A stretch of DNA of 64,000 nucleotides from Omphalotus guepiniiformis (taxonomy: Eukaryota; Basidiomycota; Agaricomycetes; Agaricales; Omphalotaceae), in NCBI GenBank assembly GCA_028554645.1, contig JAQOOI010000072.1:248001-312000 (forward strand), written 5' to 3'. This document shows positions 23,342 through 35,879 of this stretch, one piece after another. Both the position numbers and the translations under genes were made by a program. A model generated the notes under the pieces. That model saw only the letters and a list, made by a program, of their open reading frames with translations. It did no database searches and was not told the origin of the DNA. How positions within the stretch are numbered: the stretch's first letter is position 1; each line of letters opens with the position of its first letter.

Positions 23342-24830
23342 TCATGAAATAACACAACATCCAAATACCCTCGAGTTTGTCCTTTCTCCGTGTTCTTCCC
23401 CTTCTTCCCCATCCACTCCTACTCCCCCCGTGCCCCTCCCAACCCCAACCTCTCCCCTCCCCGCCTCACCCGCACCGGCGGCAGCAGCGGAAGGCGGATT
23501 CGCATTCGGCGGTGCCCTAGGAGTAGGAGTAGGACTAACAACACCAACACCAACCGCACCAACAGACCGTAAACTACTAAGTCTAGCAACTAACACCGAT
23601 CTTCGTTTTTTCTTCATATCGTCGGAGGGGAGGGGTGTACCTGAGGGGCGGATTGCGAGGTGGACTATTGTTGGTGGGGGGATTACTGCGGGGGCAGCGG
23701 TGGGTGCGGCGGGGGTGGTGCCAGGGGTGGGTGCGGGGGCGGAGGGGTCATGAGAAGGGGAAAGGGTGGGGGTAGGTTGGGAGGGAGGAGGAGGGGGGGA
23801 TGAATGAGGAAATCCGAGTGTTTTAAGTGTATCTTCGTCTTGTAGGATTTTACCTAGGTGTAGTATACGGAGATGAGAGGGTGTTGGTGGTCTTTCGTCT
23901 TGCCAGTCTGTGTCTAAGACATATGTATGAGTTACGATGTAATGTGATATATTGGAATGGAATGGTAGAGAGAATGGGCTTACCACCAGGCCAAGCATTC
24001 CAAACGAGTTCTTTAACTCTACCGATTGTTGTATCGGGGTCGAAAGACATTACACGACGTCGACCTGATATTAAGAGGAAACATAGTGATGTTTGGGGTG
24101 TTTGAGGTATTATCGGTGCCGGTTGTTCTTCTCTCGTTTCTCTTTCCCTTTCTCTCAAACCCAAGGGTTCATCACCGCTGCCGCTACCATCATCACTACG
24201 TTCATCATCATCATCCCCCCTCTCCCTATCTCCCCTTTGCCTCTCGTGGTTATCAATATCCACATCCATATCAGAAATTATACCACTCTGCTCCACACGA
24301 GTATACGAAGTTCTAGCAGACGTATTCGTCGTTGTAGTCCCGTAAGGGTTCGTACTGTACCCACCACCCGGTGAGCCGCTTGCACCGCTGGCACCGCTTG
24401 CGTGATGGAGGTAACTTAGGAGAGGGTTACGAGATGTTGTGAAACTTTCGGAAGGGAATGTTGGAGTGCGGGAGAGTGTTGTTGGTCCGTTTGGGTTCGA
24501 GTGAGAGTGTGAGGAAGAGTCGACTCCGGAGGTTGAACTTCGACGGTGTTGGACCTGGAGTTTGGTTTGGGTTTGAATTTGGCCCGTTTGGTTGGAGATG
24601 GCTGCGTTTGCAGTTGACGGACGTCGCTGTTGTTGTGTGTCTGAAGAGTCTACGTCGTCTGCATTAGCGTCTGCGTCGTCTGCGAAACCCCCGGTATAAA
24701 CATGTGGCATGTCCATGTCCATCATTCTTCTTTCTTCGTTACTTCTTATTCCTCCGAGCCCAATGTCCCCACGGGGTTCAATGAATTCCGTCCCCCAAAA
24801 ATTCCCCAAAAGTTTCCTTATATGCCCCAA
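23342..24830 (-). CDS. Membrane-anchored ubiquitin-fold protein (UBL3/MUB-like), 470 aa
   Basis: Exons 24830-23984 and 23907-23342 join in phase across a 76-nt intron. The ubiquitin-like fold spans the junction: LCFLLISGRRRVMSFDPD, TIGRVKELVWNAWP, then RILHLGKILQDEDTLKTLG. The protein ends FGCCVIS: a CaaX box (CVIS) for prenylation, with a second Cys for possible palmitoylation, as in UBL3/MUB proteins that sit at the plasma membrane. Typical animal and plant members are near 120 aa. This one adds about 240 N-terminal disordered residues (Ser/Thr/Asp-rich) and a long Pro/Ala/Gly-rich linker between the fold and the CaaX box. Confidence 0.8.
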
Positions 24831-25465
24831 CGAGCGAAGGCTTGCGCTTAGGAAGGTAACGAAGTTTGCGAAGTAACGAAGGCAGGAAGGAAGTGACGAG
24901 AGGAAGTGATGAAGGGAAGGAAGGAAGGAAGGAAGTCACGGTGTTTTGACGCTCGTATTTCGTGAACTGAAAAAATTGAATATGATAATGAATGAATCAC
25001 ACCCGCTAGCGGCTAGCGGAGGGGGGGTGTCTACGCCTGGCCTGTCTACGCCCTCGTCCGTCCGTCGCCTATGCTAATTAAATAAAATGGTTGGCTCAGA
25101 ACGGAACGATTCCGAAAGGTCTAGACTCGGGAGTCGGAAGACGAACACCGGTAGCGGTAGTGGGTTTCACTATACCGTATCTTTTTTTAGACCGTCGACA
25201 CTCGAACTGGGTTTTTTATTGTTGAACACACGGTTGAACAACCCCCCCGGACAAGTACTGTACTTCAAAAACTAACTATATCTAGGACGAAGCAGTCTAT
25301 ATAACCAATTCATTTAGTACAGCAATTAATCAAAGGTGGTTTATCAACAATCACGTTCACGGTTCAGCAAGGTACAATTGTTGACGAGGATCACTAGGTC
25401 TACTGATTTCCAAAGTAATCTGATCCATTTGGTTTTTTACTAGTCAACAAAGCAAAGATTCTGAT
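24831..25465. other. Intergenic, promoter side of the UBL3-like gene
   Basis: Contains a GGAAGGAAGG run near 24915 and a GCTAGCGGCTAGCGG duplication near 25005. No gene supported. Confidence 0.4.
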
Positions 25466-26133
25466 TCAAGTTGTTGGACTTACTGCACTGCTATGTGCAT
25501 CAAATTTCACATCAGCACCCCAAATTGTAACTGCCATTCCACTGATGCTTTCAATGAGTCTATGTAGAAAAAGAAAAAGGTTTATAAGATGGATTTGATT
25601 TTATCCTTATCCTTAATAAAGAATAGAACTTATGTACTGAAAAGGCCCAGAAGGTTGAAGAGAATCAACAAGAACAGTTTGCCACATTGTATCAGAACCA
25701 TATATAGTGGTTGTTTGAGCACGGCGGGTGTTTGTACCAGTGACTGAACCTGTGTAGGTAAGTGTGGTGTTGCATATTGTGTTGGTTATCTATAAGAACT
25801 GAAGTAAGTATGTATGCTAAAGTAAGTAGTTGCTTGGATGTTCTATGTACCTGAAAAGTATCAACACCACTTGGACTTAGAATCCACTACATGATTAAAA
25901 GCAGTCATTGAAGGACCCCCATTAGCAACTCAATAACTTAACAACAACAATTATAATATACATACCTCTTGACGTTCAGGTGTATCACCAACTGTGAGAG
26001 CTTGTACACTTGTATAATCTGCACAACCACTATCTACAACATCTAGAGCAAATGATTTTGTGTTGTCTAGGATGTTGACTGGGGTGCTGGAGGCTGATAT
26101 AGCTAGGGTTGTTAGGTTGAGGAGGTTTACCAT
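25466..26133 (-). CDS. Small secreted protein, multi-exon (model tentative)
   Basis: The first exon encodes MVNLLNLTTLAISASSTP, a likely signal peptide, then SFALDVVDSGCADYTS. Later minus-strand exons read TICNTTLTYTGSVTGTNTRR, IYGSDTMWQTVLVDSLQP and SISGMAVTIWGADVKFDAHS before the stop at 25466. About 130-150 aa with few Cys. I do not recognise a family; size and signal suggest an extracellular or effector-like protein. A middle exon near 25875-25915 does not join cleanly, so splicing is uncertain or there is a small lesion. The local base composition is more AT-rich than the neighbours. Confidence 0.5.
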
Positions 26134-27540
26134 TTTGTGAGAAAGAGGAGGAGGAGGAGGAGGAGGAGGGTGGGATGGGGGGATGGTGAGATGGGTGGAT
26201 GTTATAGTGTTATATATGCCTTTTTTTTTTTTGGTCAGGAACAGTCTTGCTGCTGGAGAAAGACTCAGTGAGGATATTATGATGCATTCTCTTTGTTCAC
26301 TGAAAAATGTTCTGATTAGGTTTGGTACTAGATGGATGTCATGAATGTTTGAACAAATGAAAAAGACATGTCATGATTTGTTGAAAGCCTGAATGAAAGT
26401 CAAGTTAAGAAAGTGGCTATTCACAATTTGTTTAGAGACAGCAAGTATGGATATGTTTTATCAAATAGAAACTTCAAATACTTGTATTCATTTCTAGCCA
26501 AAGAATAACTTATATTTCTTGATATTCAAAGTACAAGACATGCTGGGTACGGGTACACATAGGTAACAGTATAAGTATAAGTACAGTGTTCAAACAAATC
26601 AGAGTCAATTGAATGCGCAGCTGTTGAGGAGGAGTGGGATGTGGGATTGGGTGAGGTAGGTTACATTGGGTCAGGGAAGGAAGTGGAAGAGAGAGAAAGA
26701 GAGGGGGGGAACAGTGAAGTCGTCTGGGGAAAGGAGAAAAGAAGGGTGCGAGAATGTTATTACTGAGGTGATGTTTCGAATGTGTATCGAGTTGAGGATT
26801 AGATGTCGTAATGATTAGTAGAGTATTCGAATAGCTGGCATAGAGTAAAAGAGAGACCAACCTACGAAGCAGTAGGCCGCTGTTACACCAATTCCGATTG
26901 ATGTCGAGCCTTGAGTCTTTAGTGTTGCAAAGACGTTGTCGTCGTCAATGACGCCCGAACGAGTTTGGGAGGGTCAATCAATCAATCAAGTCGATCTGAA
27001 CAAGGGGCGGAGAGGAATGGGATCGGGAATGGGGTGACTCGAAGTGTACCCTGAATCCGTTAATGAGCAACTTGAAAGTCACCTGCGAGAAGCTGAAGCT
27101 GTTGTTGATCAAGGTATGAGTAAGAGTCAACACGGTATAAGAGCTGAGTGCGTAGGACTGTATCTTGTTATTTCAATGACTGAGGTTCAAAATCCGTCAG
27201 TTTAGAAGAGGATGGGGCTTTCAGTTGTTTCTGGTTGATCGTGATTCACTGTTATATCTGGTGGTGGTGGTGGTGAGGCGATGTAACAATCGACGGAGCC
27301 GATTTTCTCTCAAGTTCCTTTGAAGAATAGTAAGTCGAGGAGGAAACAGAGTACTACCGTACCTTTAGGTGTTCCTTCGTGTCGTACACCTAGAAAGACC
27401 AAGAATAATCGATGATTGTTAGATGTTAGCACACTACCCAAAGGCACGGCACTGATCTTAACGCAGTCCAAGCATAAACTCATCATACTCATACGGGCCC
27501 TAGGAATCAATAGCTGAGACTCGCTCCGAGTTTGAGGGAA
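26134..27540. other. Intergenic with low-complexity tracts and a possible small gene
   Basis: A GGA-repeat (26143-26168) and a T11 run lie upstream of the secreted-protein gene. On the minus strand, a piece near 27510-27310 and a piece near 26960-26830 (contains STSIGIGVTAAYCF, TM-like) could be exons of one small gene, but I could not join them. Confidence 0.3.
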
Positions 27541-29402
27541 AGCACACTTGTTAAGTACCCGTTCTCAGAGTCGTTTACGAGTTCAAACGTTCAGATACAC
27601 GAAAAACTTTAATTCACGGTGCGCTGTGAGCCCTGACATCACTAAATTCAGGGACCTGTCATGATGGATTATAAGTCCGCGTAATACGTTGATGTGCTTG
27701 GTATGGGGTATGAATGAGAAGAAGTGCTAACTAACTCGAATGAATCTATCAAGCACTCAAAACACACACACAACACACAAAGACTTTTAAGTTCGTGGGG
27801 TTTGGGGGACTAACAAACGCTGTGAAGCGAATAAGGTTGTTGTAAGAGGAGCTCGGAGACACAGTCAAAACCGACGCGGCACAGATAACTCTATGCTACA
27901 CACCACTCAAACGAACTAACACGTAACTTTAACAAATCACCGCGACCAGTGACTACAAACGATACAACAACCAGACGATTGTTGGGAGATGCCAGACGAC
28001 TTCTCACTTTAGTGGAGTTGGGTATAGGAGTATTTCAGAACTGCCAGACGACGAGTTCAACGAGTGACCAGACGATCCACTCTTATTCACACTACACACA
28101 CAGGCTCCGCGGTACCAGACGATCCCGCTTGTAAACACTTAGGCACACTGACTTATGAACTAACGCGACGGTTAAACTTTAAAACTTCTAATCACTCAGA
28201 GGGACTTAAGCTTTTCCACACACAAATGCTATTAGCTCTATGGGGGGGGCTCGGGAACCTGTCCTTCCTTGCCCAGGTTCTATTTCTTATATACAGTATT
28301 TCTATTTACATAGTACAAACAAATGTCGCGATACTTGACAGTTATGAGATATATGGTGCATATGGTGCACCGCGTAAGGTAGGGATGAAGTATAGTACGC
28401 GGTAACAGGGTATCCTATATCGGGTTATAATCTTGCCGCTTTTAGAAAGTATCGCGGTAGTTCGCTAACACTGTGTCTTCTTACGTGTTTTACTTCCGCG
28501 TCGTCGGAAGTACTTCGTGTTACATCGTACGTCTAGACCCTTCTGTGGCTCAACAATGGTCATTAGATATGACTAGTGCACGGAGCTACTGCTACCTGGT
28601 TTCTAAGTCTGGCCTTCTGAGTAGTGCCGCGGTACTTCGTTACCTACGCGTTGGTTTATACAGTATTGTGGCCATCAAGTTATACACGTCGGACCTTAGA
28701 ACAAGTGCCGCGACGCTTTACTTGAGTGCATACTTAGGTAATACCTACACTGAGAAGACCCATTTAGTGCCGTTCTACAGTCTTGTACACCTTTGTACAC
28801 ATATACTAGTGGTTGAATGTGCGTAATACACCGCGGAACTTAGGACTATACAGTGTACTTAGTAGGTTGGTACTGGAGTGATCAATCCCGCGAGGCCGAA
28901 AATGGTAGTGGTATTCCTGCGGTCGTATCAACGTGTAATCTACTGTAACACCAATAATATGATCATAATATTATACATCAAATTGTAAGGAATTTTAACT
29001 CATTAGACCTTTGGACTTTTTTCGACAATTATTATACTTCATTTATACAACACACAAAATCTATGTCAAGACAGCACAATAAGAAATTTTTCTCGGATAT
29101 CCTCATATTGAGCTAACAAATATATCTTATTCAATACAATAATAAATATATCTTGAGACCTTGCACACATTCAAATATGATAAAAATTGTATATCATTGC
29201 GCAGGGTAGACTATATACAAGACTATTTAACTACATGCGACGCTCCTATGTACATGCGAGGCAAGCTAAAATTGAATATTAAGTGCCGAGCATCACCATA
29301 AATAGAATAGTGCACGTACCAGATAATATGTATGTCCTATCAAGTCTACTTCAGCCAATTAGTAAAAAAAAAAATTTGCGAAAGAGATTGAATAACATAC
29401 TT
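27541..29402. other. Gene-free region with clustered CCAGACGA octamers
   Basis: CCAGACGA occurs at 27971, 27992, 28044, 28068 and 28115. The stretch 28100-28950 is rich in CCGCGG/TACCGCGGT-like words, and 28950-29400 is strongly AT-rich. No protein domain recognised. Confidence 0.4.
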
Positions 29403-29601
29403 GTCTGCCCACTTCAAAAAGTCCTACAATAAAGTATCTGTGAGAAAACAGGATGTGAGGAATAAAGAAATTTGAGACATAAAAGCCAACATACTATTTT
29501 CAGACTGCCCACTTCACAGTCCTACAATATAGTATCTGGTTGAGGGCCAGGATGTGAGAAATAAATAAGTTTGAGATATAAGAAACCAACGTACTATTCC
29601 C
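29403..29601. repeat. Tandem duplication, ~100 bp x 2
   Basis: Two adjacent copies start CTGCCCACTTCA, continue AGTCCTACAATA.AGTATCTG, and CAGGATGTGAG.AATAAA, and end CCAAC.TACTATT. Copies differ by substitutions and small indels. Confidence 0.75.
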
Positions 29602-31011
29602 AGAATTGTTGCGGAGGTGGTGGTTGGAGGAAGAGAAGGAGATGGACATAAATCAACGAAGTCACGGCCTTTTGTAATGCCCGTATGTTGCCAGTCACCT
29701 GATCGTGTTGCGGAATGCCGGTCTATGCCGGTGCGCGGTTACTTATCGGGTGGTGCTTATCATTTTCCAGCTCCGACTTCTTAGAAATTTTACTAAGTGC
29801 GTGTGCATCGCTTGTGACTCGAGCATTGAGCTCGTTCGAAATAATTCCATAATTCTTAAGGCTGAGATCCAGCTAACAGTCTCTGAGCTATGTGCTACAC
29901 AAAAGCTTCTTACTGTAGGAATTCTTCACATATGTGCAAAGGCTACATTAGTGACATATTGGCTGGTGGTCACTTGGTATTTTATAATCAACTCGTAAAT
30001 TGTATGAGGAAAGGTAAGTGTGTACAATATTGCAAAATAAATACAGCACAAATATACAGCAGTACAGATATGTAAAATAAGTCCTTCAAATTCTCACCAA
30101 TCATGGTAGTGAAATAATAATTACTGGCACCTGTAATATTGTACAATTGTGGCAGCAAGATTATAACATGTCAAAATTTCGAGTAATTCTGATGCCATCC
30201 ATATATGGTATAATAATCCGTGATCATGACATATCTTATCTACATCAAACTCAAATTCCCACAACGCCTCACCATGTTTCCCCCGATTTAGTGATGGAGC
30301 TTTGTCCTGCTTCGTCTAGATGGCTTCCGTCGGTGGTGGTGACTGCGTTTGGGGGTGATAAGCGCATAGCATCTGATCTGCTCTATGTGTGTTACTTGAA
30401 GAGACGTGTTGGTGAGATACAGAGTTAAAGAGTAAGTGGAGTCGGTGTGTGGCTGCCAGTGGTGGGGACTCTGGAGCGACATCGGCACGTGCCTGGTTAT
30501 TCTCTTGCACCCACCCGCTCTTTGCTACAAGAATTTGACGGCGTTCTACATATGTATAGCGTTCAAGAAGACACGTCTCGGTTGCCAACATTGTTAAGGC
30601 GTATTCATTGGAATTGCGAATGAACCTACCGGCGTGCGCGTGAAGGCTAACTAGAACTGCGAAGACGCTGGTGAGTTCCACTGGCAGAGGTTCGCCGACG
30701 TGTAGATTTTGTTGATTTCTGGACGCAAAACTGTTAGCCTAGAGTCACATATGTAGTTCGAAGTCGATCTTTGAACACAGAAACGCAAGGGGCGCCGGTG
30801 AGTTCACTTTGTCGATGTGTTGCAAATGACAGCGTGTATATTTACTTGCGATCGTACAGGAATGCAATACCCAACTTCGCCTACGCTCGGCGGGGTCTGC
30901 GTACATACAAATATCTCTATCGCCTCAACATTTTACAAGACAAGTTTGATTCCATCTCGGGATGTAGACTGAATTACGACAATTACACCGGGTTCTCTCT
31001 GACTGCCTGTA
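29602..31011. other. No gene supported
   Basis: Several short open stretches on both strands (for example minus 30316-30681) overlap one another and carry no recognisable domain. Confidence 0.35.
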
Positions 31012-31130
31012 TGTATGAGCACATATTCCGGCAAATATTCCAGTCGCACACCCCGGTGATCCAGTTGCAAGTTTTGGTCATCCAGTTGCAAGCCGCAAAT
31101 GATCGAGTCGCAAGTCCCCATGCATGGTCC
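31012..31130 (+). repeat. Dispersed repeat end, inverted relative to 57170-57245
   Basis: Begins TATGAGCACATATTCCGGCA, runs through AATATTCCAGTCGCACACC and CCGGTGATCCAGTTGCAA, and continues with two more ATCCAGTTGCAA-like units. The first ~60 bases match the reverse complement of 57185-57245 almost exactly. Confidence 0.8.
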
Positions 31131-32200
31131 GTGACCCAGTTGCTAGGATCAGACACGTGATTAGCTGATGCTTACTGCTCTGCCCCTTGAGTCCTATATC
31201 TATACCCAGGTGGCTAGGATCTTCAACTAGTGCGATAATAATAATTAGTTTTTCAACATTGAAAACATTGAAAAAAATTAATTCGGTTTTAAAACAAAAT
31301 AATTACTAGGTTCTCAGAAACTAATCAATTCGGAAATAAATTTGAAAAAAAGAAAAAAAAAAAGTCAAAAAAAAAAATCAAATTAATTTCGCAATAGAAA
31401 TAAAACTGGTCCACTCGAAACCTAAGGCCTATGTAAGTACTATAATAGATCTTTAGCCCAACGCGCCCGACGAGAACGTGCCAATCATTCGCAAGGTTTG
31501 TTCTCTCTGCATCTCGGGTCAGATTTCTGAGATTGTTTTCTTTAGTTCCACAACCTCTCCCGACTCCAAGTCCAACTCAACGTAGTCATCGTCGTCGTCA
31601 GCCAACACAACGGCTTACAGGTGTGTTTCTCTTCACATCCCATCATTTATTTTTTACTCATTCATTTTATCCTTCACCAGAATCTGCCGCCTCTCATCCT
31701 CAGTCTCAGCCTGCTCCGCGGACCCTCCCTTCTGATCAGCAATCATTCATACAGACACAAAAGGCCTCGCGTTGTCTTCAACCAAAGCGCAAAGCGCATA
31801 TTGCGATAGTTCTTCCTGATATAATAAGCTACAATGATAATTAGGTTTCGAAACATTAAGAAACAAATTGATTTCTTTAATTAAATAAAAACTGGTTTCT
31901 GTAATAACTAGCGCGAAGCCCGACTCTGGGCGCCTGCCAACTGAGAAGGTCATTCAGCCAGTGAATTGACGCGTAGCGGGCGGAATTCATTTCATATTTG
32001 GAAACCTCAGTCCAGGCACTTACCATCTCGCGTTGAAGATTGCTCGGTAGAGGTCAGTAGCGGTTTTTGCGAAAGCAGTCCAATGACAAGAGATCGATAG
32101 TCAAGATATCTACAGAAAGTACTTCGATGGTAGCAAGAACGATCAACTGGCAATTATTCAGACCAGTACGGAGCAGTTAGAACCAAGCAAAGACGCACCT
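31131..32200. other. AT-rich intergenic with a coding-like remnant
   Basis: 31230-31400 is poly-A/T rich. At 31540-31830 a Pro/Ser/Gln-rich open stretch with a plausible 60-nt intron (gtgtgt...ccag) may be a remnant exon pair. Two similar GC-rich words around CGCGCCCGACGAGAACGTGC (near 31460) and CGACTCTGGGCGCCTGCC (near 31920) flank it. Confidence 0.3.
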
Positions 32201-32678
32201 TTACATGTAAGCAGCCCGGATCATCAGCGGTCTAATAACGTTTGCAACTACGTGGGTGGGACGACCATGGAACTCGAACAGTTCACGATGGCGTCGGCGG
32301 CCTGGTAAATCATGTAGAACGCATCATAAGAACGAGATGAAACTCACAGTGGTGGCACAATTCTCGGGGCCGACTACTACACTTCTTCTCGAGCATGGCG
32401 TGGCAGTAGAACTCTGAAGTGATCGCAGTTGCAATGGACCTGTGTAAAGGAGAAACGAAATGGAAAAACGTACCTGCGCGTTTATACCTGCGTGCCCGAA
32501 CAACGGCTAACCATCGATGTTCTTGCCCCTTGCATTGGGATCGCCACTGTCGTTTACGCCGTTCGATGTTCGTGGTGCGGCCCACTTTGAATCGCGCGGT
32601 CCCGACGATCTGAAAGACGTACAGGAAACCTGATCTGTCGGAGTAGTTCGCCGTTTTGGTGAGGTGGTGGCGGTGCAT
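32201..32678 (-). CDS. T5orf172/MUG113 (GIY-YIG-like) domain protein, 127 aa
   Basis: Three exons, 32678-32488, 32439-32348 and 32301-32201, join in phase with introns of 48 and 46 nt. The domain starts GFLYVFQIVGTARFKVGRTT, then IERRKRQWRSQCKG. It continues with a cysteine pair (RELCHHC) and HRELFEF, the typical end of this family. T5orf172 is a GIY-YIG-related fold. In Schizosaccharomyces pombe, as I recall, MUG113 is a meiotically induced gene with this domain; the biochemical role is unclear. Short for the family but complete from ATG to stop. Confidence 0.75.
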
Positions 32679-34560
32679 CTTTGCGAGGATGGATTAGAGA
32701 AAGCGAGAGCTATGTGCTAGAGGTCTATCTCACGCGAGAAGAATTCAGTACTGAAGGGGAAGCAGTGGTGAGGATTACAGGCTATCGTGAAAGCAGCTAG
32801 GAAGTACGTTACGACCAGTCAACACGACTTAATAGATGGTTGTGTAACTCACCTGAACGCAGAACTCACGAGCTTTCATTGCGTACAGAGCACTTGCGCA
32901 GTGAGAGCCAGTAGATAATTGTTTAGCCCAATGCTTGAGTCAACGCGCGCTTGGGAGCAATATTGGCGGGCGGGACAGTGCAACTGGCTGTAAGACAAGA
33001 GAAAGCAACACAGTTGCAGTGAAAGAGCAAGCAGTCTAACGTCGTGCTTACCGGAGTCACGGCCTTATAATGCGAGAATGTCAGTCTGACTTTACGGCGA
33101 GAGAAACCAGCGCACTTACAGTGATAGAGAGGAAACACGGCGACGTTTGCTCAAAGCCGACGAGGCGACACGCTGAGACTCACCTCCCAACTGCAGTATT
33201 TAGGCTACCTAGTGTAAGACAGGAAAGCGCGATACAACCAGCATCGGCGCATAAGTAACAGCTCTCGTGTTCATCGAAGTAAAATCGATAGAGCCCCAAC
33301 TTTTTTCCACGAAGCAGATACAAGCAAAGGCTGTGAGCACTACATATAGGGTAACGTCGAGCCAACCTCGTTTGTGCCCACACACGTCGCATGCACAAAT
33401 TTGCGAAGAACAACGATTCGCTCCGCCACCACTACAAACGATTACCGGGAGCGAAGGTGCATTAAAACCCAGGATAAAAGTGGGGGCGCGAGAGCGGAGT
33501 CGAAGGGCAAGATGATATCTTCAGCGATCAGCTAAAATGATTTTCTATTTGACTTTTCAGCGGCCAGTGATTTACAAAACACTAGAACTGCCGTGGGTGT
33601 ATTCAGTTGCATTCGCGCAAAAAAACATTATGAACGCACGTTTAGGTCTACGGCCTGACCTGTTTTTCTTTTTGGTACGCTTCTTGCGAACATCGATATC
33701 AAAGCTCGTTTGACTGGGCGCCAAGCAACCTGTTTCGAGCTCGGCGCCTTTCAATTGGTCTTTGGAATGAAGGCACGGCGTAGTAGAAAGACGTAGTCTC
33801 TCATTGGTTCACTCGCTTTCTTTCAGCGGCGCGCATTGCGTTTCGTTCAAGCGGGCTGGTTTTGAAAACAAGAAGGGTTATGAATTGGTCACGCGACGAC
33901 CCAGCGTTCAGCATTCGTTGTCACGCACTGACTTTCTCAGATGAACCGGCCTTCAGTGCACTCGCACCGATATCGTTATCTTCGTACACCGAAGGTTTCG
34001 CAAACCAAGTGATCGCGGTGGCACCACGCTCTATTTCACCCAAGCTTACTACCGCATCATTTAGATCAGAACGAGCGTTTTCGACGAATTGCGCGCTTGA
34101 GAAACCACTGAACATCTAGGTCCCGACGTTACGCAGCCCCTCGTGTGCGACACTTGTGCATTTAAAGCACAGAATGTGGGCCAAACTAAACCAAGGATAT
34201 CTGGAATTTGCTACTCCAGGGGCGAAGCAGCATCTCGCTGTCCAGGGTCTACAGTCACGCCCTTCTCTCATGTGGGGAGGTCCACATCCCCTTCTATCTT
34301 CTCTTCGTCTTAATTGACGCTTCTCTATTTTTCCTGGTGTTATCTACGCCTTCGGCCCTTCGCGCTAGTGCCAGCCTGGTACTCTAAGTTCCGAGCTCCG
34401 AGTCAGCTTGGAGGATAGGCATTTGTTCAGCATGACAATTACAACACGGATTTCCGCCAACTTCCCGCAAGATTCTTCCCTGTCTCTCCGCTAGGATTCA
34501 TCTATTTAAACAACGCATCGCGAGACAATTAAGTGACTGCTTTTGTGACGACAATTATAG
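32679..34560. other. No gene supported
   Basis: Open stretches at 33862-34119 (plus) and 33921-34115 (minus) overlap each other; neither shows a domain or exon structure. Confidence 0.35.
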
Positions 34561-35790
34561 TGGAATACGCCGACCTTGCGGTCATTGATATCTCAAGCCT
34601 CTACACCGAAGGGCCGAGCGAAACTAGCTCAGAAATTCTTGCATGCTATACATGAGAAGGGGTTCTTTTATGTTATCAATCACGGATACACTCAAGAGCA
34701 GGTGAGTTTACTCACATCAGTACAACTATCTACTATGTTTATCGGTGGCAATGCTCTCGTGGTATCGCTCCCGATCCTCTTATCTTCATTGTTGAGATTC
34801 CGTGTCATGTCTCTGATAATTGTATTCTTCCTGCAGGCGAACCGTATCTTTAGCATCGCCAATATTCTCTTTGACGGCGTCGATGATGAGGAGAAGAAGA
34901 AATTTGAGGGCAAGTCGGAAGCAATATATGAGGGCTACAAGCCTAAACAGACGTGGGTCGGCGTCGCTCTCTCAGCTTATCGGAGAGCGCCTCTAATTAT
35001 GTTTTGTAGAAAATCAACGGAGGAGTTCTTGATCAGATCGAACATTATAACAGTACGTCTCGTACTTCATCGAGGTTTGGACCCTATTCTCACGCTAAAT
35101 AACCTTCTCTTTTTTCTTTTTCGTGCACCAAAGTAACCCGTAACGTCACCCGACGCGAACACCCTGACCCTATACAGCCGTATTTGAAATACCTTCAGGA
35201 TTTCTCTAACCACTGTCATTTCAATGTTTTTCATCCCATCCTGAGGTTCGCTCACACCCACTTCATTGTTCACTATTACCTATAACAACACAATCTTTTG
35301 CGTACAGGCTACTCGCTCTTGGATTAGAGTTGCCCGAGGAGACTCTAGTCAAGCAGCATAGCTTTGATGCTCAAGGAGAGCCAACCGGTGGGTACCATCT
35401 CCTCTTTACCTTGTAACAGCATTGAACGACGTCTTTCAATCGTTAGTTAGGTTCGTGAAGTAGTAAGTTGGTGTTCGAAGGAAGGAGGTCCATATCTCTG
35501 ATATTTGCCGCAGCTTCCCAAGATCCGAAGCTGAGGAGGAGAAAACAAATAATGTGTGTCTTAAGGGACGCACAAGTCAGTCCACGGACCGCTTTCCGAC
35601 TATATCATGGCTTACACAAACTATCCTATAGACATTGGTTCAGTGACGGTCCTTTGGTCGCAACCGGTCGGAGGACTTCAGATTCTGTGCTCCGGAGATT
35701 GCACCGACAATGGAGCAATGGAGAACAGATCGTACAGCAGCATATGGAAGGAGCATGCTTAAGGAAGGGAAGGAGAAAGGAGTTGAGGAA
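34561..35790 (+). pseudogene. Isopenicillin-N-synthase-like 2OG-Fe(II) oxygenase, inactivated
   Basis: Exons read DLAVIDIS, then LAQKFLHAIHEKGFFYVINHG, IANILFDGVDDEEKKKFEGK, a middle piece with NVTRREHPDPIQPYLK, then LLALGLELPEETLVKQHSFD, and KTNNVCLKGRTDIGSVTVLW joined across an intron to SQPVGGLQILCSGD. Lesions: a frameshift at about 34591-34594 between DIS and QAS; the iron-binding His of the HTD motif is Arg (CGC at 35569-35571, GRTD); and the distal part with the second His and the 2OG-binding Arg is missing, replaced after ~35745 by unrelated sequence. A dead copy of a family of hydroxylases and ring-forming oxygenases. Confidence 0.8.
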
Positions 35791-35879
35791 GAGATCATTC
35801 GTGGAGTGCTTGTTGAGCACTGGAGTTGAGTTCACGGGACGGAGCAGCATTCGAAGAAGAGAGAAGTTTGTTGTATAAT

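Noticed and set aside
22903..23412. 169-residue minus-strand open frame rich in Phe, Ser and Tyr
   Set aside because: Lies in the simple-sequence part of the segmental duplication; low complexity.
26510..26860. 116-residue minus-strand open frame
   Set aside because: Pro/Leu/His low-complexity sequence without domain or splice support.
27550..28949. Possible solo LTR (TGTTAAG...TGTAACA)
   Set aside because: No matching 4-6 bp target duplication, no second LTR and no primer-binding site seen.
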